DNA of 64,000 nucleotides from a virus. A program made the position numbers and the translations under genes. The first letter of the stretch is position 1. Every line of letters begins with the position of its first letter. The stretch is from IMG/VR virus record IMGVR_UViG_3300042332_000818, positions 1-64,000 of that record. One strand, 5' to 3'. Below the pieces are notes generated by a model. That model was not told the DNA's origin, did no database searches, and saw nothing but the letters and a program-made list of their open reading frames with translations. Below, one piece after another: positions 1 to 8,118 of the stretch.

Positions 1-629
1 TCCAGCTTAATGGTACAGATCTCCTCCTTAGAGATCTTAATGTATTCTGCACTACTAAAGCTAATCATAGACAAGTTCTTGAGCAGCTTAAGCAGATGGC
101 AATGACCAATAATACTACTGGTGCAAGTATCTACGATCTTGGTAATATCCTTAAATCAGATAACATTGCAGAGGTTACTCGCATTCTTAAAGAAGCTGAA
201 GCTAAGCAACAAGGTCAGAAAGAAGCTGAGATGCAGCAAATGCAGCAGATGAAAGAGCAAGAGATTCAGGCTCGTCAGCAAGAAGCTATGATGAAGATGC
301 AGTTTGAGCAAGAAGAAGCTGACAAGAATCGTCAGAAAGATATTACGGTTGCTGAGATTAGAGCTGCTGGATATGGTTCTATGCAAGACATTAATAAGAA
401 TGAGGTTTCTGATTTCCAAGATGCTCTTAAAGACATCAGAGAGTCAGATCGCTATAGAGAGCAGATGAATCTGAAGAGAGAATCTGAGGTTAATAAGGGT
501 GCAATGCATCAAGATAAGATGAGTATTGAGCGTGAAAAGCTGCAAACACAGCGTGAAATAGCTGATAAGCAATTGCAGATTGCTCGTGAGAATAAAAATA
601 AATATGATGTTAAAGGAAGTAAAAAGTAA
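1..629 (+). CDS. Portal protein, C-terminal part (5' end outside window)
   Basis: The reading frame is open from the left edge (first full codon at base 3), so the gene begins upstream. About 208 residues are visible. They start in a short hydrophobic, leucine-rich patch (GTDLLLRDLNVF) and pass into a long Gln/Glu/Lys/Met-rich helical tail that is almost certainly coiled coil. This tail, followed directly by a scaffold-like gene and the capsid gene, matches the C-terminus of crAss-like portal proteins. The portal is the dodecameric ring at the capsid vertex through which DNA is packaged and ejected. The call rests on C-terminal composition and gene order; the portal core is not visible. Ends in TAA. 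Confidence 0.7.
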   Translation, partial: QLNGTDLLLRDLNVFCTTKANHRQVLEQLKQMAMTNNTTGASIYDLGNILKSDNIAEVTRILKEAEAKQQGQKEAEMQQMQQMKEQEIQARQQEAMMKMQFEQEEADKNRQKDITVAEIRAAGYGSMQDINKNEVSDFQDALKDIRESDRYREQMNLKRESEVNKGAMHQDKMSIEREKLQTQREIADKQLQIARENKNKYDVKGSKK

Positions 630-710
630 CTATAGCCTTATTACTGCAAATTTTTTATAGAGAACCGCTAAACGGGTACAAATCTTATAAGTTTATCTGA
701 TTTGCAATCC

Positions 711-726
711 GTATATTATTAATGAG
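711..726 (+). promoter_or_regulatory. Promoter-like element, variant of the recurring GTATATT motif
   Basis: GTATATT followed by five bases and TGAG lies 22 bases upstream of the scaffold-like gene. The same variant (GTAAATT-N5-TGAG) occurs at 7516. It resembles the GTATATT-N4-TGTA element found before five other genes. The rest of the gap (630-747) is AT-rich and shows nothing else convincing. Confidence 0.35.
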
Positions 727-747
727 ATAAACCAAAACATTGACATA

Positions 748-2013
748 ATGGCTGACGATAAAACCAACGTTACGGACCTGACAACTGTAAACCAAGTAGA
801 CATTGATCTTGATGATCTGTTTGGTGGGGCTCCAGGTTCTGACAGTATCGTTCTTCCTAATTCAGATCAGAAGAAACCTAATATGTTTTCAACTGGTGCA
901 GTAGACCTCTCCTTCATTGATGAAGAGGATGATACTGATACTGATGACGGAAAAGCAACTGCCGATAATAACTCGGATGTTGCTAATGACACTAAAGCAG
1001 ATGCTACAACAGATACTTTAGATGACATTTTAAACGATACTGATGATCAGAATGATGAACCCTCAAAAGCTGGACGTAAGAAATTAGATAAATCAGGACT
1101 TGTAGAAGTCATGTCTAAACTGGTAGAAGAAGAACTTCTTATTCCGTTTGATGATGACAAGTCCTTTGAAGAGTATACAACGGCAGATTGGAAGGAGCTT
1201 TTAGAAGCAAACTTCCAAGAAAGAGAAAACAAAGTGAGGCAGGAAACTCCTCAACAGTTCTTTGAATCACTACCTGAAGAGCTTCAATATGCTGCTAAGT
1301 ATGTTGCTGACGGTGGACAAGATCTAAAAGGTTTGTTTAGAGCCTTGGCAGAAGCAGAAGAGACACGCGAGTTGTCTATTGAATCTGAAAATGGTCAAGA
1401 AGAAATTATTAGACAATACCTTTTGAATACAGGTTTCGGTACTTCAGAAGAGATTGCTGAAGAAATTGAAACTTGGAAAGATCTTGGTAAACTTGAACAA
1501 CAGGCTAAGAAGTTTAAACCGAAGTTGGATGCAATGCAAGAAGAGATCCTTATGGATAGACTTGCTGAGCAAGAGCAAATGAAAAAGCAACAAGAAGCTG
1601 CTGCTCGTCAATACATGCAAAATGTATATGAAGCTCTTAAACCCGGTGAGGTAAACGGTATTAAGCTTGATAAGAAAACTCAAGCTTCTCTGTATCAGGG
1701 TCTGGTACAACCAAATTACCCCTCTTATATGTCAGGTAAAAAGACTAACCTCTTAGGTCACCTTCTGGAGAAATACCAGTTTGTGGAGCCTAATTACGGT
1801 TTGATTGCGGAAGCTGCATGGTTGCTTTCTGATCCGGAAGGATATAGAAACAAAGTGCAGGAGATTGGTAAAAACAAAGCAGTTGAAAAAACTGTACGCC
1901 AACTTAAAACTGAGCAATCAAATAGAGCAAGTTCAACTGCTGCTAACATCAATGATGGTGAGCCAAGCAGAAGAACTATCACTCGTCCCGGAAACATTTT
2001 TAAACGAAACTAA
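748..2013 (+). CDS. Scaffold-like / head assembly protein
   Basis: 421 residues. The N-terminal ~115 residues are very acidic and probably disordered, with repeated Asp-rich runs and a short patch (DDLFGGAPG, then FSTGAVDLSFID) that I recognise from proteins between portal and capsid genes in crAss-like phages. Residues ~120-320 are helical and charged with Glu/Gln-rich coiled-coil character (for example EEILMDRLAEQEQMKKQQEA). The C-terminus is basic and polar. An acidic, helical, low-complexity protein immediately before the capsid gene is the usual profile of an internal scaffold that guides procapsid assembly. No protease motif is visible. The role is inferred from position and composition. 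Confidence 0.6.
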   Translation: MADDKTNVTDLTTVNQVDIDLDDLFGGAPGSDSIVLPNSDQKKPNMFSTGAVDLSFIDEEDDTDTDDGKATADNNSDVANDTKADATTDTLDDILNDTDDQNDEPSKAGRKKLDKSGLVEVMSKLVEEELLIPFDDDKSFEEYTTADWKELLEANFQERENKVRQETPQQFFESLPEELQYAAKYVADGGQDLKGLFRALAEAEETRELSIESENGQEEIIRQYLLNTGFGTSEEIAEEIETWKDLGKLEQQAKKFKPKLDAMQEEILMDRLAEQEQMKKQQEAAARQYMQNVYEALKPGEVNGIKLDKKTQASLYQGLVQPNYPSYMSGKKTNLLGHLLEKYQFVEPNYGLIAEAAWLLSDPEGYRNKVQEIGKNKAVEKTVRQLKTEQSNRASSTAANINDGEPSRRTITRPGNIFKRN

Positions 2014-2059
2014 CTTTTTTCAATTAATTTTTTTTCATTAACCAAATCTATATTTCAAA

Positions 2060-3697
2060 ATGGCAACACCTGTTTTAAATAATGGTATCTTTTTGAGAGA
2101 TACTCAGTATCAGGCATCCAGCCATGTAGATTCTTACCACCTGGTAAACATGTTGAAGTCGGCTGAGCCGATGGACATGGGTCCAGTTGATTTGTGGGCT
2201 ATGGCACAAAAGGTAGAAATGCCTTTGTACCAAATGGCTTCTTTCGGCGGTAAGAACACTATCATGGTTGACAATGCTAAAGGAGAGTACAAGTGGCAAG
2301 TTCCTGTTACTCAAGACCTTCCTTACATCATTGAAGACATTGAGACTGGCAACACCTCTAAGGGTATTGACGGAACTACCTTCAAAATTAAAGTAAATAA
2401 GCGCTCTTTCGGTCATGGTGATATCATCACCTACGATAAGTACAATGGTGCTGAAATGTACATCACTGCAGAAGATATCCTTCCTGCTGGTGACGGTTTC
2501 ATCTACACTGTACAGCTTGTAAACAACGACAACGTTAAGTTCTTGGACAACAAGTACCTTGCTTCTGGTACTAAGGTATTCCGTAAAGGTTCTGCACGTG
2601 GTGAGTATGGTGAGCGTTTTTCTGACATCGGAGAGTTTGGTGCTGGATTCCGTGAGTTCTACAACTTCGTAGGAGGTGCAGAAGCTCACGTACACTACAG
2701 CATCTCTAGCCGTGCTGACATGATGATCAAAGGTGGTCTTAACCAAGATGGTTCTGTACCTGTAACTGAGATCTGGAGAAACTTTGACAAGAACATTGAT
2801 CCTTCTATCACTTCTTTGGAAATGATGGCTAGCCGTATGGGTAAAGACTACGTTAAAAAAGCTATGGCAAATGGCTCTTTGAACCGTACCTTCTTGACCA
2901 CTCTTGAGGCTGCTCACCTGACCAAAATCTCTACTGACATTGAAACTTACCTCATGTGGGGTCATGGTGGACGTGTACGTCAAGATGGTCCGGATGATGT
3001 TCGTCTGTCTGTAGGTTTGTGGAAGCAGCTTGACAACTCATTCAAGCGTGTTTACAACAAGTCTTCTTTCTCTCTTGATATGTTCAAGGCTGAATTGTAC
3101 AACTTCTACCAAGGTCGTGTAGAACTGCAAGGTCCGGACCCCAAGCGTCAGATCATTGTTCAAACTGGTCTGGGTGGTATGAAGCTTGTTAACGAAGCTA
3201 TCAAGAAAGAGGCATTCGGAACTGGTCTTACCGGTATGGTTGTTAATGGTGATAAGTCTGGTATCAGCGCTATCTCTGGTTCTAGTGCAATGGATTTGAA
3301 CTTCGGTTTTGCATTCACTAGCTACGTGATTCCGTTCTTGGCAAACGTTAAGTTTGTTCTGAACCCTGCGTTTGACAACTTGCACACTAATGACATTGAG
3401 AACCCGTTGATTGACGGTCACCCCTTGAGCTCTTACAGCTTTGTAGTATTTGACATCACCGAAACTGGTAATGACAACATCTACTTGTTGAAGCTTTCTT
3501 GGGATAACCAATTGAAGTGGTTCTACCAGAACGGTACTATGGACTACATGGGACGTACTCAAGGTTTCCAGTCTTCTGGTAACTTTAACGGATACCGTGT
3601 GTTCATGACTCAGAACATGCCTGCTCTGTGGGTTAAAGACGCTACTAAAGTGTTGAAGATCGTTATGAGAAACCCAATCACTGGTGGATCATTCTAA
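2060..3697 (+). CDS. Major capsid protein
   Basis: 545 residues, in the size range of crAss-like major capsid proteins, which have the HK97 fold and form the icosahedral shell. Evidence is position (portal, scaffold-like, then this gene), length, and codon use strongly skewed to C-ending codons (AAC, TAC, TTC, ATC, CGT) compared with most neighbours, as expected for the most abundant virion protein. The sequence is rich in Gly, Phe, Asn and Tyr, with no signal peptide or membrane segment. The upstream gap is T-rich (2014-2040) and has TATATTTC at 2049-2056, a possible -10-like element just before the start. A stem-loop and a structured intergenic region follow. HK97 fold elements cannot be confirmed by eye. 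Confidence 0.8.
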   Translation: MATPVLNNGIFLRDTQYQASSHVDSYHLVNMLKSAEPMDMGPVDLWAMAQKVEMPLYQMASFGGKNTIMVDNAKGEYKWQVPVTQDLPYIIEDIETGNTSKGIDGTTFKIKVNKRSFGHGDIITYDKYNGAEMYITAEDILPAGDGFIYTVQLVNNDNVKFLDNKYLASGTKVFRKGSARGEYGERFSDIGEFGAGFREFYNFVGGAEAHVHYSISSRADMMIKGGLNQDGSVPVTEIWRNFDKNIDPSITSLEMMASRMGKDYVKKAMANGSLNRTFLTTLEAAHLTKISTDIETYLMWGHGGRVRQDGPDDVRLSVGLWKQLDNSFKRVYNKSSFSLDMFKAELYNFYQGRVELQGPDPKRQIIVQTGLGGMKLVNEAIKKEAFGTGLTGMVVNGDKSGISAISGSSAMDLNFGFAFTSYVIPFLANVKFVLNPAFDNLHTNDIENPLIDGHPLSSYSFVVFDITETGNDNIYLLKLSWDNQLKWFYQNGTMDYMGRTQGFQSSGNFNGYRVFMTQNMPALWVKDATKVLKIVMRNPITGGSF

Positions 3698-3712
3698 TAA
3701 CAAATAGGGTAG

Positions 3713-3735
3713 AGGGGGTAGCAATGCCCCCTTAT
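3713..3735 (+). terminator. Stem-loop after the capsid gene, possible weak terminator
   Basis: AGGGGG (3713-3718) pairs with CCCCCT (3727-3732) across an 8-base loop. The downstream tract is only moderately T-rich (TTATACCTTTACCTT), so it may act as a leaky terminator, a 3' RNA-stabilising hairpin, or both. It starts 16 bases after the capsid stop codon. Confidence 0.5.
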
Positions 3736-3751
3736 ACCTTTACCTTGTCGT

Positions 3752-3832
3752 GCATCATTTATGATGCTTCACCTGTGCATGCCAGCAGATTTGTTTCTAG
3801 AACAAGTTTAGAGGTCGGCAGCCTCTCCAGGT
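3752..3832 (+). other. Structured intergenic element with tRNA-like folding potential
   Basis: Several complementary segments lie in this stretch. GCATCAT/ATGATGC (3752-3767) is a perfect hairpin. ACCTG (3771-3775) pairs with CAGGT (3828-3832) and encloses TGC/GCA (3776-3787), a 5-bp stem with one G-U pair (3790-3794 with 3802-3806) around the 7-nt loop TTCTAGA, and AGAGG/CCTCT (3810-3814 with 3822-3826) around a 7-nt loop. The layout resembles a reduced cloverleaf whose anticodon position would read CTA. It lacks a normal T-loop, a full 7-bp acceptor stem and an encoded CCA, so I do not call it a tRNA gene. Confidence 0.4.
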
Positions 3833-3885
3833 ACTAATTAGTGATAAACCCCAAAACCAATAATTATTAACCAACAAAAATCACT

Positions 3886-4902
3886 ATGTCATCTGTAACA
3901 ATCGTTGAGAAGTATCAACAAACCAAGAGCAACAAGGTTGCTGTTAAACCGTTCTTTGAATCTACCGTGACCAATATGGGTCTTGAAAAATATGGGATGT
4001 CTCTCATGGATGGTGTTTATCACGAGGAGCAGCTTGCTTGCTTGGAAATGAATGGAATTAAGCGTTATATAACAGGGCTTAATGAGTTTGCTCCTGAAGT
4101 AAAGCTTCTTCCTGATGACCAAAGAGATGCAGTAGTTCAAGATATCCGTAAGACTGTAGCACAGCTTGAAAGAGAACTTGCTGCTAATATGCTTAATACG
4201 GATGATCCTGAGTTTTGGAACAAGGTAAAACTTCTCCGTCCAGACAATGATGAGTTCTGGGGAAAGATTACCATTCGTTGTGGTAATGAACCTTTGTTCT
4301 TAGATCCCTTAAAAGACCCATATGATCTGATTAAACTTCGTGCTATTGAAGCTGGTGGTTTTTCAATTGTAGCAAAGAGCTTGCAACATGCTAAGTCTAT
4401 GCCGGTTGCACCTAAGTTCTTCCTTGATAAAGTTGAAAATACAGCTTCTACTACCACAGAACTTAAGAAGTTGCGCAACAAAGCTCTTGCTGAATTGCAA
4501 AAACTTTACGATAAATCTCCTCAAAAACTTTTTCTTGTGGCAAAAGTTGTTGATATTAATAGTGCGCAGTATAAAAAGTCTACCCCTAATGATGTTATTT
4601 ATGACAACATGGATAGATTTATTAACGGTGAGTCTGTAGAAAAGAATAAGAAGAAAACTGCTGAGCAGTTTTTGGATGCTGCTAGACAAGATATGGAAAC
4701 AATTAAGATCAGAGCCGTTGTGAAGGATGCAACATATTACCGCTTCCTTGCAACAAAACCAGACGGCTTTATCTACCATATGGATTCTGGAACAGCTCTT
4801 GGAAAGACACCGTTGGCTGTCATTGAATATTTGAAGAACCCACTCAATCAAGAAGTTCTTATTGGACTGATGGAAAGAGTAGAAAAAATGTGGAACGAAT
4901 AA
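3886..4902 (+). CDS. Conserved phage protein of unknown function (head module)
   Basis: 338 residues, soluble, helical and charged, with no signal peptide or membrane segment. It seems to match a family common downstream of capsid genes in Bacteroidota phages, for which I know no assigned function. The N-terminal half carries conserved-looking stretches (KPFFESTVTNMGLEKYGMSL; LLRPDNDEFW) and the C-terminus a short alpha/beta-like segment (YRFLATKPDGFIYHM). Its place between the capsid gene and the first ring-type protein suggests a head-completion or virion-assembly role. The stop codon overlaps the next start (TAATG), so it is probably translationally coupled to the small proteins after it. 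Confidence 0.55.
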   Translation: MSSVTIVEKYQQTKSNKVAVKPFFESTVTNMGLEKYGMSLMDGVYHEEQLACLEMNGIKRYITGLNEFAPEVKLLPDDQRDAVVQDIRKTVAQLERELAANMLNTDDPEFWNKVKLLRPDNDEFWGKITIRCGNEPLFLDPLKDPYDLIKLRAIEAGGFSIVAKSLQHAKSMPVAPKFFLDKVENTASTTTELKKLRNKALAELQKLYDKSPQKLFLVAKVVDINSAQYKKSTPNDVIYDNMDRFINGESVEKNKKKTAEQFLDAARQDMETIKIRAVVKDATYYRFLATKPDGFIYHMDSGTALGKTPLAVIEYLKNPLNQEVLIGLMERVEKMWNE

Positions 4903-5012
4903 TGGCTGAAGATAAAGATCCATTTGCAGATTGGTTAGGGGAGCTTGAAAAAGCTCCTCAACCCACCTGTAATATTGACAATCCTGAAGATTGTGAAGCT
5001 TGCGGTAGTTAA
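4902..5012 (+). CDS. Small acidic protein, 36 aa
   Basis: Reads MAEDKDPFADWLGELEK and ends in a Cys-containing tail (CNIDNPEDCEACGS, residues 23-36). It starts inside the stop of the previous gene (TAATG), which supports real translation. Three Cys residues at the C-terminus could bind a metal or form disulphides. I do not recognise a function. It may be a small virion or assembly factor translated with its neighbours. Confidence 0.5.
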   Translation: MAEDKDPFADWLGELEKAPQPTCNIDNPEDCEACGS

Positions 5013-5027
5013 TGAAGTGTTTAATCC

Positions 5028-5162
5028 ATGAATAAGAAAAAATTATCACCAGAAAAAGGTCCAAGAAAAATGAAGCTTTATGATGAAAGCTTGGATAAAA
5101 AGAAGTACGGTGGTGCATCAACTAACAAGTCTGTTAAAAAAGGCTTTAAAAGAATGAAGTAA
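5028..5162 (+). CDS. Small basic protein, 44 aa
   Basis: Very Lys-rich (about 16 Lys/Arg in 44 residues) with a short LYDESLDKKKYGG core. It lies 15 bases after the preceding small gene, and its stop codon overlaps the start of the ring-type gene (TAATG), which argues for a real coupled cistron. The charge suggests contact with DNA, RNA or an acidic partner. Function unknown. Confidence 0.5.
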   Translation: MNKKKLSPEKGPRKMKLYDESLDKKKYGGASTNKSVKKGFKRMK

Positions 5163-5863
5163 TGACTAATGCAGCTCTACAGCTTAAGATTAAGCAGCGT
5201 CTTAACAAGCTGGCCAGCAATGACTATGATAACATAGAGTGTTGGCAGATAGTAGAGGCTTTTAATAAAGCTCAAGTTGAATGGGTGCGCCGTCAATTGC
5301 ACGGTAATAACCTATTTAAAGAGGGTGATGAAGGCTCTAAGAGACGTGTAGATGATCTGCAGATTCTTCTTACTCAGAGTAAACTGTACGGTAATAATAG
5401 AAAGAAGTACTTTGAATCAAAAGAACTTCCTTCTAATTACCTGCAGTATAAGCGTGTAGATGCTTATGCTAAATCTGAATGCTGCCCTGAAAGAGGGATT
5501 ACAGTATATCTAGCAGAGGAGGCAAACGCTGAACAATTGCTTAGAGACATGTATCGTCAACCAAGTTTTGAATGGGGTGAGACTTTTTGTACGTTGATTG
5601 GTAATAGAATAAGAGTGTATACTGATAACAAGTTTGATTTGTCAGATTGCAGTTTTACTTATTACAGACAACCAAGAAGAATTGAAATTCTGAACTGTGT
5701 TGATCCTTATACTGGAGTTGCTTCTACTCAAGATATTATCTGTGAATTTAAAGATGATATTGTAGAACTACTTATTGATGAAACAGCAAGCATTCTTGCT
5801 GGTGATATTGAATCTACTAATCAGTTCCAAAGAGGAACACAATCAGCTGAACGCAGTAACTAA
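5162..5863 (+). CDS. Neck/ring-type protein, crAss-like P22 gp4-like adaptor
   Basis: 233 residues. The N-terminal helical part (QRLNKLASNDYDNIECWQ, then FNKAQVEWVRRQLHG) fits the helical adaptor fold of P22 gp4-like tail accessory proteins, and I recognise it as a conserved crAss-like family. Such proteins form 12-mer rings below the portal and extend the DNA channel. The middle (residues ~95-190) is beta-rich, and the C-terminus returns to helix (FKDDIVELLIDETASILAGD). Overlapping start and stop codons tie it to both neighbours. A second and third ring-type gene lie 28 kb downstream at 33119 and 33790. Which ring it forms cannot be told. Confidence 0.6.
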   Translation: MTNAALQLKIKQRLNKLASNDYDNIECWQIVEAFNKAQVEWVRRQLHGNNLFKEGDEGSKRRVDDLQILLTQSKLYGNNRKKYFESKELPSNYLQYKRVDAYAKSECCPERGITVYLAEEANAEQLLRDMYRQPSFEWGETFCTLIGNRIRVYTDNKFDLSDCSFTYYRQPRRIEILNCVDPYTGVASTQDIICEFKDDIVELLIDETASILAGDIESTNQFQRGTQSAERSN

Positions 5864-6267
5864 TGGCACTACAAAGACTCAAAACGTCTGAAGATAAAGC
5901 ATTTGCAACTTTGGTTGGCAATTTGTTTGCATCTACTACGGCAGCTCATATGCTGCATTTAAAGGTAACCGGTGAAGGTTCTTACGCTCAGCATAAAGCT
6001 CTTGGTAAGTACTATGAGTCTCTTCCTGGATTTCTTGATTCAATTGTTGAAGGATATCAAGGTCATCATCTTAAGCTTCTTGAACCTACAGTTGTGACTC
6101 CTCCGAGCTTAAAGACTGTAAAAGAGTTTGTTGATCATCTAAATTCTTTGTATATTATTATTGACGAAGCACAGCAAGCAACTATGTGTAGTTCTTTAAA
6201 GAACGTACTAGATGAAGCTAAAAGCTTAGTCAACACTACAAAATACAAGCTCTATTTCTTGAGCTAG
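5863..6267 (+). CDS. Dps/ferritin-like four-helix protein (DUF5856-like)
   Basis: 134 residues, all helical. The pattern TTAAHMLHLKVTGEGSYAQH, a spacer, then HKALGKYYESLPGFLDSIVE resembles the H-x-x-H...helix pattern of Dps and ferritin-like proteins, and I recall related small phage proteins grouped as DUF5856. In cells Dps binds DNA and oxidises iron; whether this phage protein has ferroxidase residues is unclear, since only part of the His/Glu set is visible. It sits between two structural genes and overlaps the ring-type gene (TAATG), so a virion or assembly role is possible. It ends in TAG, one of only two TAG stops in the window. Confidence 0.6.
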   Translation: MALQRLKTSEDKAFATLVGNLFASTTAAHMLHLKVTGEGSYAQHKALGKYYESLPGFLDSIVEGYQGHHLKLLEPTVVTPPSLKTVKEFVDHLNSLYIIIDEAQQATMCSSLKNVLDEAKSLVNTTKYKLYFLS

Positions 6268-6301
6268 TTGTTTTTTCTTTTAACCTAAATTCTTTTCAAT
6301 C

Positions 6302-7432
6302 ATGGCATATTTTCCCCATGCGTACAAGAAAGTCTTTGTTGCTGCTTCTGTAGAGGCTGCTGCTGGACAAAAGTCGCACCAACTGTCTGCTGGTGAGCTG
6401 GCACTGTTGGACAAAACATTTACTTCGGTTGCTGCTGGAGGTGCTGTTGCAGGTGGTCTTTACTACTTGGCACAAGGTAGCTACCACACTGTAGACAAGC
6501 TTGGACCCCATCACGGTGGTTACAAGGAGTCTGTAAAATCTAAGGGTATCAACCCTAAGTTCATTAGCAAAATCTGGACTGTAGACGCTGAAACCGCTAC
6601 TGCTGCTACTGCTACCATTGAAACTACTTCTGGTGAAGTATTTGCAAAGGGTGAGGCTGTATACTTGCGTGTAGACGTTAAAGGTTCACCTGCTCTCCGT
6701 TTCTTGGGCCGTAACAGCTACTTTGTTGCTGACTACACTGTAGAGTGTCAAGCTGGTAACACTGTTGAGCCTGCTGCTGTTCTTCTTGAAATTGCTGCAC
6801 AAATCACTTCTGACAATCTGGTTGGTCCGTTTGTAGCTGCTACCGTACAACATTACGATCCTGCTGCTAACTCTGGTGCTGGTGCTTGGGTTACTGTAAC
6901 TGCTGCTGCTGGTTCAGCTTCTGGTTCTCACAAGAAAGCTCGTTTGATCTTGACTGGTGCATATGTAGATACCACTTTTGGTGACTGCTCTTTTGCTCCG
7001 ACCGATTTCTACGAGAAAGAGCCCGTACAAATTCTGTTGGGTGAGCTTGATGAGACTGGTAACGCTTGTGGTACTGGTAACTTTACTGCTCCTGTTGTTG
7101 TTGCTGGAAAGCAAGGTAACGGATTTGGTGAGACTGTTCTTCGTGAGTTCATTCTGTCTAACAGATACGCTCAAGAAGATTTCCAGACTGACCCCAGAAT
7201 GCGTGAAATCTTGAATGACATTGCTTTGACCGGTGTATCTCGCACTGCTACTTACAAAGCATTCAACATTCTTCACAACATCCCACGTTCATACAATCCT
7301 TCTGGTATGCACAACAGTGACCAGTACTTGCTGACTGTTTACGCTGTAGACGGTTCTGCTGCTGCAACTGCTGTAGGTGCTATCTTGACTGACTTGGCTG
7401 ATGCCGCTGGTGTGACTGTAGAGACTTACTAA
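6302..7432 (+). CDS. Abundant virion structural protein, possibly capsid auxiliary or tail component
   Basis: 376 residues, beta-rich, Ala/Thr/Val/Gly-rich, no membrane segment. Codon use is shifted to C-ending codons just as in the capsid gene, unlike most of the window, so high expression is likely. The N-terminus (HAYKKVFVAA, then GGLYYLAQGSYHTVDK) and the stretch KSKGINPKFISKIW look like a conserved phage structural family, but I cannot name it firmly. It closes the head-module operon, followed at once by a strong terminator. Alternatives are a capsid decoration protein or, if the virion is not short-tailed, a tail tube-like protein. Confidence 0.5.
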   Translation: MAYFPHAYKKVFVAASVEAAAGQKSHQLSAGELALLDKTFTSVAAGGAVAGGLYYLAQGSYHTVDKLGPHHGGYKESVKSKGINPKFISKIWTVDAETATAATATIETTSGEVFAKGEAVYLRVDVKGSPALRFLGRNSYFVADYTVECQAGNTVEPAAVLLEIAAQITSDNLVGPFVAATVQHYDPAANSGAGAWVTVTAAAGSASGSHKKARLILTGAYVDTTFGDCSFAPTDFYEKEPVQILLGELDETGNACGTGNFTAPVVVAGKQGNGFGETVLREFILSNRYAQEDFQTDPRMREILNDIALTGVSRTATYKAFNILHNIPRSYNPSGMHNSDQYLLTVYAVDGSAAATAVGAILTDLADAAGVTVETY

Positions 7433-7453
7433 GAGTTCTTAGTAAAGAAATTA

Positions 7454-7492
7454 GGGGGAGTGAGAGTTTTTATAACTCTTCTCCCCTTTTTT
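7454..7492 (+). terminator. Rho-independent terminator
   Basis: GGGGAG (7455-7460) pairs with CTCCCC (7481-7486), continuing after a small bulge through AGAGTT (7463-7468) with AACTCT (7474-7479), and is followed by six T. It lies 22 bases after the stop of the 376-residue protein and ends the head transcription unit. Confidence 0.85.
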
Positions 7493-7515
7493 CTTTGATA
7501 TATAGATCATTTTTA

Positions 7516-7531
7516 GTAAATTAATTATGAG
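7516..7531 (+). promoter_or_regulatory. Promoter-like element before the fibre module
   Basis: GTAAATT-N5-TGAG, the same variant as at 711-726, lies just after the terminator at 7454-7492 and 29 bases upstream of the next ATG. The terminator-then-motif order supports a promoter starting a new unit. Confidence 0.35.
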
Positions 7532-7560
7532 CACAACTCTGTGCGTAATTCTTGTCTGTT

Positions 7561-8097
7561 ATGGGAGCGAAACATCATTTAAGTTTAGAAATTCCGGAAA
7601 CTGCCAACACTAAACTTTTTAGAGTTAGTGATACTAGTTTCTATGCTAACGACTTAGCAGTAGAGTGCCCCACTCTCCAAATTCTTTCACCTGGTTTTAA
7701 TGTTCCTAAAGATGTAGAAGCAATTCCAGGGTTTAATTATGTACTCAATGCTTGCACACTTGGTACTCAAGTATCTGGTTGTGGAGATGTAAATGCTGAT
7801 CTTGCTGATGGTATTTACGTTATTCGTTATAGTGTGTCTCCAAACACACAAGTATTTGTTGAGTATAACTACTTGAGAGTTACTGCGGCACTTAACCTTT
7901 ATTACTCAAAGCTTGGTCAATTGGACGTAAAAGCTTGTGAGCCTGATCAAGAAGTTAAAAAGAATCTTGCTGAAATGCGTTTGATCAAATCAATGATTGA
8001 TGCAGCAAAAGCAAAAGTTGAATATTGCCACAACCCTAAAGAGGGTTATGAACTCTTCGTATATGCTCTAAGACGTTTAGAGAAAGTTTGTGTCTAA
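7561..8097 (+). CDS. Phage protein of unknown function, probably structural
   Basis: 178 residues from the ATG at 7561. A TTG nine bases upstream is in frame but less likely. The first ~115 residues are beta-rich (LSLEIPETANTKLFRVSDTS; ILSPGFNVP). The rest is a helical segment (LNLYYSKLGQLDVKAC, then a Lys/Glu helix) with regularly placed Cys. The pattern of a beta domain followed by a helical bundle fits an adaptor or base protein for fibres. It opens the fibre operon and is followed by a tiny zinc-ribbon-like protein. No function recognised. Confidence 0.55.
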   Translation: MGAKHHLSLEIPETANTKLFRVSDTSFYANDLAVECPTLQILSPGFNVPKDVEAIPGFNYVLNACTLGTQVSGCGDVNADLADGIYVIRYSVSPNTQVFVEYNYLRVTAALNLYYSKLGQLDVKACEPDQEVKKNLAEMRLIKSMIDAAKAKVEYCHNPKEGYELFVYALRRLEKVCV

Positions 8098-8118
8098 TCT
8101 TTAAAAAACCAAAAACCA

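Noticed and set aside
2075-2983. 302-codon open frame antisense to the capsid gene
   Set aside because: It mirrors the biased codon use of the capsid gene, has no family resemblance and no upstream signal. No accepted gene in the window is on the minus strand.
3770-3834. Calling the structured element a genuine amber suppressor tRNA
   Set aside because: D-arm too short, acceptor stem only five pairs, T-loop lacks the TTCRA consensus, no encoded CCA. It is kept as a tRNA-like element only.
7527-7610. Short open frame starting ATGAGCACAACT before the 178-residue protein
   Set aside because: Only about 27 codons, overlaps the next gene out of frame and its composition is unlike a real small protein.
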